Below, in pieces: positions 50,732 through 55,016 of a stretch of DNA of 55,016 nucleotides; position 1 is the first letter of the stretch; each line of letters begins with the position of its first letter. The stretch is from NCBI RefSeq assembly GCF_005887095.1, contig NZ_PNCI01000028.1:1-55016 (forward strand), given 5' to 3'. This DNA is from Pseudoalteromonas rubra (GTDB lineage: Bacteria; Pseudomonadota; Gammaproteobacteria; Enterobacterales; Alteromonadaceae). A program made the position numbers and the translations under genes. The notes beneath the pieces were generated by a model. That model had not been told where the DNA came from. It worked only from the letters and a program-made list of their open reading frames with translations, and made no database searches.

Positions 50732-51679
50732 GTGCCCGACATGAAGCTCTTCGCTGGTAACGCAACACCTGAGCTAGCTCAAAAAGTTGCAAAACGTTTG
50801 TTTATCGAATTAGGTGATGCCGTTGTAGGCCGTTTTAGCGACGGCGAGATCAGCGTTCAAATCAATGAAAATGTTCGTGGTTCTGATGTATTCATCGTCC
50901 AATCCACTTGTGCACCAACCAATGACAACCTGATGGAACTCATTGTGATGGTGGATGCTTTACGTCGTGCTTCTGCAGGTCGTATTACCGCCGTTATTCC
51001 ATACTTCGGCTATGCCCGTCAGGACCGTCGTGTACGTTCTGCGCGTGTGCCAATCACTGCAAAAGTTGTTGCGGACTTCTTATCAAGCGTTGGTGTTGAC
51101 CGCGTTCTGACCGTTGACCTGCACGCTGAACAGATCCAGGGCTTCTTCGATGTACCTGTAGACAATGTGTTTGGTAGCCCGGTGCTGCTTGAAGACATGA
51201 AAGAACGCGACTTTGACGATGTTGTGGTCGTGTCGCCAGATATTGGTGGTGTCGTACGTGCGCGTGCAATCGCCAAACTCCTGGACGACAAAGATCTGGC
51301 TATCATCGACAAACGTCGCCCACAGGCTAACGTTTCTCAGGTCATGCACATCATTGGTGATGTGGAAGGCCGCGACTGTATCATCGTCGACGATATGATT
51401 GATACCGGTGGTACGCTGTGTAAAGCCGCTGCTGCATTGAAAGAGCACGGTGCTAAGCGCGTATTTGCTTATGCCACGCACCCGGTTCTGTCCGGCAATG
51501 CCGCGGAGAACCTGCGCAACTCAGTGATCGACGAAGTGATCGTCACTGACTCAATTACGCTGTCGGACGAGCTGAAGTCTGTTGATAAGATCAAAGTACT
51601 GACGCTGGCTGATATGCTGGCTGAAACCATCCGCCGCATCAGCAACGAAGAGTCTATCTCTGCGATGTTTGAACACTAA
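50732..51679 (+). CDS. prs: Ribose-phosphate pyrophosphokinase (PRPP synthase)
   Basis: The protein has 315 residues. The GTG start ([17 protein letters not shown]) is chosen over the ATG at 50741 because the E. coli prs start is also a GTG with the same first residues; GAGGAA precedes it. Motifs include [17 protein letters not shown], the catalytic flexible loop region [15 protein letters not shown] and the PRPP loop [13 protein letters not shown]. It makes PRPP for nucleotide, His and Trp synthesis. A strong terminator ends the transcript. Confidence 0.98.
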   Translation: MPDMKLFAGNATPELAQKVAKRLFIELGDAVVGRFSDGEISVQINENVRGSDVFIVQSTCAPTNDNLMELIVMVDALRRASAGRITAVIPYFGYARQDRRVRSARVPITAKVVADFLSSVGVDRVLTVDLHAEQIQGFFDVPVDNVFGSPVLLEDMKERDFDDVVVVSPDIGGVVRARAIAKLLDDKDLAIIDKRRPQANVSQVMHIIGDVEGRDCIIVDDMIDTGGTLCKAAAALKEHGAKRVFAYATHPVLSGNAAENLRNSVIDEVIVTDSITLSDELKSVDKIKVLTLADMLAETIRRISNEESISAMFEH

Positions 51680-51700
51680 TCCGTGTTCACTGGCAAAGAA

Positions 51701-51724
51701 AAAGCACCTTAGGGTGCTTTTTTT
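51701..51724 (+). terminator. Intrinsic terminator after prs
   Basis: AAAGCACC-TTA-GGGTGCTTT followed by TTTT. The stem is 8-9 bp with a short loop and a run of seven T. Confidence 0.9.
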
Positions 51725-51735
51725 ATATCCAAAGG

Positions 51736-51764
51736 TTTGCAAGGCTGCTGGTTAGTGGTATATT
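51736..51764 (+). promoter_or_regulatory. Putative promoter of rplY
   Basis: TTTGCA (51736-51741) and TATATT (51759-51764) are 17 bp apart and are followed by a GC-rich AGCGCGCC. Transcription from about 51771 would leave a leader of about 108 nt. Confidence 0.6.
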
Positions 51765-51780
51765 AGCGCGCCTTTTTACT

Positions 51781-51844
51781 GGGCTTGCTTTGGATACAAC
51801 CACGGCGAGTGCAGTGATTTACCGAAGTGCTTGGTCGCGAGCCC
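51781..51844 (+). promoter_or_regulatory. Structured 5' leader of rplY, candidate L25 autoregulatory RNA
   Basis: GGGCTTGC (51781-51788) pairs with GCGAGCCC (51837-51844), an 8-bp stem with one G-T wobble, closing a 48-nt region with further internal pairing potential (GTGCAGTGATTTACCGAAGTGC). The ribosome site GGAGA lies 25 nt after the stem. rplY of E. coli is known to be autoregulated through its 5' UTR; that this leader does the same is inferred. Confidence 0.5.
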
Positions 51845-51878
51845 TTCGAAGTATTAACTAAAATAATTGGAGACACTC

Positions 51879-52487
51879 ATGTCACAATACGTATTAAACG
51901 CTGAAGTACGCGAAACTCTGGGTACTGGTGCGAGCCGCCGCCTACGTCGCGCTGATAAAGTTCCTGCTATCCTTTACGGTGCAGGCAAAGACGCTGTTTC
52001 GCTTACTCTGGACCACAACAAAGTTATCCAGATGCAAGAAGACGAAGGTTTCTACACGCACATCCTGACTCTGAACATCGGTGGTGAGTCTGTTGAAGCT
52101 ATCCTGAAAGACATCCAACGTCACCCGTACAAGCCTAAGGTAACTCACCTTGACTTCCAACGCGTTGACGCTTCTCAAAAGCTTCACACAAAAGTGCCTG
52201 TTCACTTCCTGAACGAAGAAGCAGCAACTAAAGGCGGCAACACAGTTGCTCACCACGTAACTGAAATCGAAATCACGTGTCTGCCAGCTCAGCTTCCTGA
52301 GTTCGTAGAAGTTGACGTAGCAGCTATCGAAGTTGGCGCAACTGTACACCTTTCAGACATCACTCTTCCAGCTGGTGTAGTTTCTGTTGAGCTAGCTAAA
52401 GGTGCAGACCACGACCAAGCGGTTGTAACTGTAAACGCACCTAAAGGCGGCGCTGCTGAAGAAACAGCTGAAGAAGCTGCTGAATAA
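51879..52487 (+). CDS. rplY: Ribosomal protein bL25, long CTC-type form
   Basis: The ATG at 51879 ([20 protein letters not shown]) has GGAGA upstream; an ORF from 51867 would begin before that site. The protein has 202 residues: an N-terminal 5S rRNA-binding L25 domain (about 1-92, with [18 protein letters not shown]) and a C-terminal beta domain (about 95-185), the TL5/CTC form, ending in an Ala/Glu tail. E. coli L25 has only the first domain (94 residues). Codon use is strongly biased, as for other ribosomal genes. Confidence 0.96.
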   Translation: MSQYVLNAEVRETLGTGASRRLRRADKVPAILYGAGKDAVSLTLDHNKVIQMQEDEGFYTHILTLNIGGESVEAILKDIQRHPYKPKVTHLDFQRVDASQKLHTKVPVHFLNEEAATKGGNTVAHHVTEIEITCLPAQLPEFVEVDVAAIEVGATVHLSDITLPAGVVSVELAKGADHDQAVVTVNAPKGGAAEETAEEAAE

Positions 52488-52492
52488 TTTTT

Positions 52493-52508
52493 AAGGTGTT
52501 AGCACCTT
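52493..52508 (+). promoter_or_regulatory. Hairpin sequestering the pth ribosome site and start
   Basis: AAGGTG (52493-52498), loop TTAG and CACCTT (52503-52508) form a 6-bp stem, extendable by a T-G and a T-A pair. The 5' arm is the only Shine-Dalgarno-like sequence for pth and the 3' arm includes the first two bases of the TTG start. No T-run follows, so it is not a terminator. Confidence 0.6.
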
Positions 52509-53091
52509 GAATACTATTCAAATGCTAGTGGGCCTGGCTAATCCAGGCCCCGAATACGCAAACACCCGTCACAATGCCGGTGCCTGGTTTATCGAAGAAC
52601 TGGCCAAGCGCTACAACGTCCCCCTCAAACCTGACTCAAAACACCATGGCCTTAGTGGCAAGCTTATCCTGAACAATCAGGAATTTAAGCTACTGATCCC
52701 AACCACCTTTATGAACCTAAGCGGTAAAGCCGTAGGTAGCCTGGCAAACTTCTATAAGATCCCGCCAGAGCAGATCCTGGTTGCGCATGATGAGATGGAT
52801 ATGGAACCTGGTGTCGCCAAAATCAAAAAAGGCGGCGGTCACGGTGGGCACAATGGTCTCAAAGACATAATCGCCAAGCTGGGCAATAACAAAGAGTTTA
52901 TGCGCCTGCGCATTGGTATTGGCCACCCTGGACACAGAGACAAAGTAACAGGTTGGGTGCTGGGCAAAGCCCCTCAGACAGATCAGGAAAAAATCGATGC
53001 AGTGGTAGATGAAGCCGTGCGTTGTATGGAAATTCTGGCCAAAGACGGTGTGTTAAAAGCACAAAATAGACTACATTCTTTTAAGCCGTAA
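52507..53091 (+). CDS. pth: Peptidyl-tRNA hydrolase
   Basis: The protein has 194 residues from a TTG start ([20 protein letters not shown]), the same size as E. coli Pth; the first ATG at 52522 would remove part of the first strand. Catalytic His is in TRHNAGAWF near residue 22. Other signatures are [12 protein letters not shown] and [11 protein letters not shown], plus [12 protein letters not shown]. It frees tRNA from prematurely released peptides. It is 19 bp from rplY and followed by ychF after 58 bp. Confidence 0.97.
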   Translation: MNTIQMLVGLANPGPEYANTRHNAGAWFIEELAKRYNVPLKPDSKHHGLSGKLILNNQEFKLLIPTTFMNLSGKAVGSLANFYKIPPEQILVAHDEMDMEPGVAKIKKGGGHGGHNGLKDIIAKLGNNKEFMRLRIGIGHPGHRDKVTGWVLGKAPQTDQEKIDAVVDEAVRCMEILAKDGVLKAQNRLHSFKP

Positions 53092-53149
53092 CACCGACTC
53101 TCCCGTCCCGTTACAGCTGTGATTGATGGCAAACTAAAGGTTTTAAACT

Positions 53150-54241
53150 ATGGGTTTTAAATGTGGCATTGTTGGCCTGCCTAACGTAGGTAAGTCAACC
53201 CTATTCAATGCATTAACCAAAGCGGGCATCGAAGCCGCGAACTTCCCTTTTTGTACTATCGAGCCAAACACCGGCGTAGTTGCCGTTCCGGATCCGCGTC
53301 TGGACCAATTGGCTGCGATTGTGAATCCACAAAAAACCATCGCAACCACGATGGAGTTTGTTGATATCGCAGGCCTGGTAAAGGGCGCCTCTAAAGGTGA
53401 AGGTCTGGGTAACCAGTTCTTAGCAAACATTCGCGAAACAGATGCCATTGGTCATGTTGTTCGCTGCTTTGAAGATGAAAACATCGTCCACGTATCTGGC
53501 CAGGTAAACCCGGCAGATGATATTGATGTTATCAACACTGAGCTGGTTTTAGCAGATATGGAAGCGGCCGACCGCGCAGCACAACGTAATGCTAAAAAAG
53601 CCAAAGGTGGCGATAAAGACGCTAAATTCCAAAACGAAGTACTGGAAAAGGTCAAAGCACACCTGGATGAAGGGTTAACACTGCGCTCACTGGAGCTGAC
53701 AAAAGAAGAGCTAGCTGCGATTAAGCCGCTTAACTTCTTAACGATTAAGCCGACCATGTACATCGCAAACGTAACTGAAGATGGTTTCGAAAATAACCCA
53801 TTCTTAGATCAGGTACGTGAGATTGCCGCAGCAGAAGAAGCGGTTGTGATCCCAGTCTGTGCTGCAATTGAATCTGAACTGTCTGAACTTGAAGAAGAAG
53901 ACAAGCTTGAATTCATGGCTGACCTTGGTCTGGAAGAGCCGGGGCTTAACCTGGTGATCCGTGGTGGTTACGAGCTATTGAAACTACAAACCTACTTCAC
54001 AGCAGGTGTTAAAGAAGTGCGCGCATGGACTATTCCGGTTGGTGCCACTGCGCCACAGGCAGCGGGTAAGATCCACACCGACTTTGAGCGTGGCTTTATT
54101 CGTGCACAAACCATTGGTTTTAATGACTACATTGAATACCAAGGTGAAAGCGGTGCGAAAGACGCAGGTAAAATGCGCCAGGAAGGTAAAGATTACATCG
54201 TTAAAGATGGCGATGTGATGAACTTCCTGTTCAATGTCTAA
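53150..54241 (+). CDS. ychF: Redox-regulated ATPase YchF
   Basis: The protein has 363 residues, as usual. The P-loop [15 protein letters not shown] is near 8-22, [19 protein letters not shown] is switch II, and NVTE replaces NKxD of GTPases, giving ATP preference. A coiled-coil insert lies about 130-200 and a C-terminal TGS domain contains [17 protein letters not shown]. YchF binds the ribosome and is linked to stress adaptation. It ends with a strong terminator. Confidence 0.98.
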   Translation: MGFKCGIVGLPNVGKSTLFNALTKAGIEAANFPFCTIEPNTGVVAVPDPRLDQLAAIVNPQKTIATTMEFVDIAGLVKGASKGEGLGNQFLANIRETDAIGHVVRCFEDENIVHVSGQVNPADDIDVINTELVLADMEAADRAAQRNAKKAKGGDKDAKFQNEVLEKVKAHLDEGLTLRSLELTKEELAAIKPLNFLTIKPTMYIANVTEDGFENNPFLDQVREIAAAEEAVVIPVCAAIESELSELEEEDKLEFMADLGLEEPGLNLVIRGGYELLKLQTYFTAGVKEVRAWTIPVGATAPQAAGKIHTDFERGFIRAQTIGFNDYIEYQGESGAKDAGKMRQEGKDYIVKDGDVMNFLFNV

Positions 54242-54281
54242 GTAACTGCATTCAATATTGACCAAGTTTATTGGTCTGACA

Positions 54282-54306
54282 AAAAGCGCCTGATGGCGCT
54301 TTTTTT
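54282..54306 (+). terminator. Intrinsic terminator after ychF
   Basis: AAAAGCGCC-TGAT-GGCGCTTTT followed by more T. A second small stem (GACCAA/TTGGTC, 54261-54277) lies just before it. Confidence 0.9.
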
Positions 54307-54420
54307 GTCTTTCTCTTACACTGTATGAGGAATTATTGGCTGAATTGCATTAAAAACAGCCCGCTTCGCTTAATTTATCTGCAAACAAACTGTGTTAGGT
54401 ATTTTTTTGCAAAAAAGGTG

Positions 54421-54449
54421 TTGACGACATACGGGCATATACGCATAAT
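54421..54449 (+). promoter_or_regulatory. Promoter of the tRNA-Met/Leu/Gln operon
   Basis: TTGACG (54421-54426) and CATAAT (54444-54449) are 17 bp apart. The discriminator is ACGCCCCGC, again GC-rich as in the other two tRNA operons. The tRNA-Met starts 37 bp downstream. Confidence 0.82.
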
Positions 54450-54486
54450 ACGCCCCGCATCAGCGATGATGAGAAATTAAAGAGAT

Positions 54487-54563
54487 GGCTATGTAGCTCA
54501 GCTGGTTAGAGCACATCACTCATAATGATGGGGTCCCCTGTTCAAATCAGGGCATAGCCACCA
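54487..54563 (+). tRNA. tRNA-Met (CAT), elongator
   Basis: 77 nt with encoded CCA: acceptor GGCTATG/CATAGCC, D-arm AGCTCAGCTGGTTAGAGC, anticodon arm CATCA-CTCATAA-TGATG and anticodon CAT. G1-C72 pairing and sequence match elongator tRNA-Met rather than initiator (no C1-A72 mismatch or GGG/CCC anticodon-stem). Confidence 0.95.
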
Positions 54564-54612
54564 TGCTTTAATTACTACCAAAACTCATTGTATAGTTGAA
54601 TTGCAAATTAAT

Positions 54613-54680
54613 GCAGAAGTGGCGGACTTGGCCAGGTTTCTAGAAATAGACGCTGGATTTAGCTTCCAAAATAGAAGCAA
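54613..54680 (+). pseudogene. Decayed tRNA-Leu copy 1 (5' half kept)
   Basis: The sequence GCAGAAGTGGCGGACTTGGC through GACGCTGGATTTAGCTTCCAA resembles the 5' acceptor strand, D-arm and anticodon arm of tRNA-Leu(TAG). An insertion (about CCAGGTTTCTAGAAA) interrupts the D-loop region and the 3' half is missing: no variable arm, T-arm or CCA. It lies between tRNA-Met and the intact tRNA-Leu. Confidence 0.78.
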
Positions 54681-54687
54681 AAGATGT

Positions 54688-54772
<85 letters not shown>

Positions 54773-54808
54773 TGTTCTCGATAAGAACTAAAATAATCGA
54801 CTTTTCGT

Positions 54809-54883
54809 TGGAGTATCGCCAAGCGGTAAGGCAGCGGGTTTTGATCCCGCCATTCCCAGGTTCAAATCCTGGTACTCCAGCCA
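54809..54883 (+). tRNA. tRNA-Gln (TTG)
   Basis: 75 nt with encoded CCA: acceptor TGGAGTA/TACTCCA, anticodon arm GCGGG-TTTTGAT-CCCGC with anticodon TTG, T-arm CCAGGTTCAAATCCTGG. It is typical of proteobacterial tRNA-Gln. Confidence 0.96.
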
Positions 54884-54902
54884 TCTCTTCTGAGATAAAA
54901 AT

Positions 54903-54970
54903 GCGGAAGTGGCGGAATTGGCCAGATGTCTTGAACTAGACGCTGGATTTAGGTTCCAATATCAAAGCGA
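54903..54970 (+). pseudogene. Decayed tRNA-Leu copy 2 (5' half kept)
   Basis: The sequence GCGGAAGTGGCGGAATTGGC then CAGATGTCTTGAACTAGACG and CTGGATTTAGGTTCCAAT is closer to the intact gene than copy 1, yet has the same kind of insertion after GAATTGG and also lacks the 3' half. It precedes the next tRNA-Leu. Confidence 0.78.
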
Positions 54971-54977
54971 AAAACAT

Positions 54978-55016
<39 letters not shown>

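Overview
The window reads as a chromosomal segment of a marine gammaproteobacterium of the Alteromonadales, most likely Pseudoalteromonas. This is an inference from gene content: gammaproteobacterial housekeeping synteny (rsxCDGE-nth, zipA-ligA, gcvA-ygdD-rlmM, hemA-prfA-prmC-sirB-kdsA, lolB-ispE-prs-rplY-pth-ychF), SMC instead of MukBEF beside zipA, many large sensory proteins, and long arrays of identical tRNA genes. No prophage, insertion sequence with transposase, CRISPR array or rRNA operon is visible.

Layout. 1-3262: the end of rsxC, rsxD, rsxG, rsxE and nth (membrane electron transport and base-excision repair). 3321-5889: a membrane protein and an L-lactate permease. 5886-7596: a COG0523 metal GTPase behind a DksA paralogue lacking the full zinc-cysteine set, with a perfect Zur-type palindrome upstream; this looks like a zinc-starvation operon. 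7747-10883: two uncharacterised exported proteins and an Aer-like PAS chemoreceptor. 11086-14019: two divergent tRNA operons, one with tRNA-Ala(GGC) and seven tRNA-Glu(TTC), the other with five tRNA-Val(TAC) interleaved with decayed tRNA-Val copies. 14144-16919: a REC-TPR protein, msrB and a DUF2919 protein. 17139-24159: ligA, zipA, smc and a SpoU methyltransferase. 24294-26807: small membrane, CBS and secreted proteins, then cysZ.

26850-34081 holds a divergent pair of signalling proteins. One is REC-REC-ATPase without a phospho-acceptor histidine. The other is an 1848-residue sensor with propeller, Y_Y_Y, GAF, PAS, HisKA, HATPase, REC and Hpt domains. 34135-37436: a small acidic protein, a P-loop kinase, a serine hydrolase and an AraC regulator. 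37571-49128 is almost entirely minus strand: rlmM, ygdD, an alpha/beta hydrolase, gcvA, kdsA, a DUF819 transporter, sirB1, sirB2, an HD-GYP response regulator, prmC, prfA and hemA. 49191-54241 is plus strand: lolB, ispE, prs, rplY, pth and ychF. A third tRNA operon (Met, Leu, Gln, Leu) begins at 54487 and runs off the end, again with decayed tRNA copies.

The most unusual content is in the RNA loci. Two tRNA operons carry reproducible tRNA-derived fragments (3' halves of Val, 5' halves of Leu), and conserved short hairpins abut the mature tRNA ends. Other points of interest are the Zur box with dksA2, a small inverted-repeat element whose end supplies the TAA stop codon of neighbouring genes, and possible RNA-level control in front of rplY and pth.
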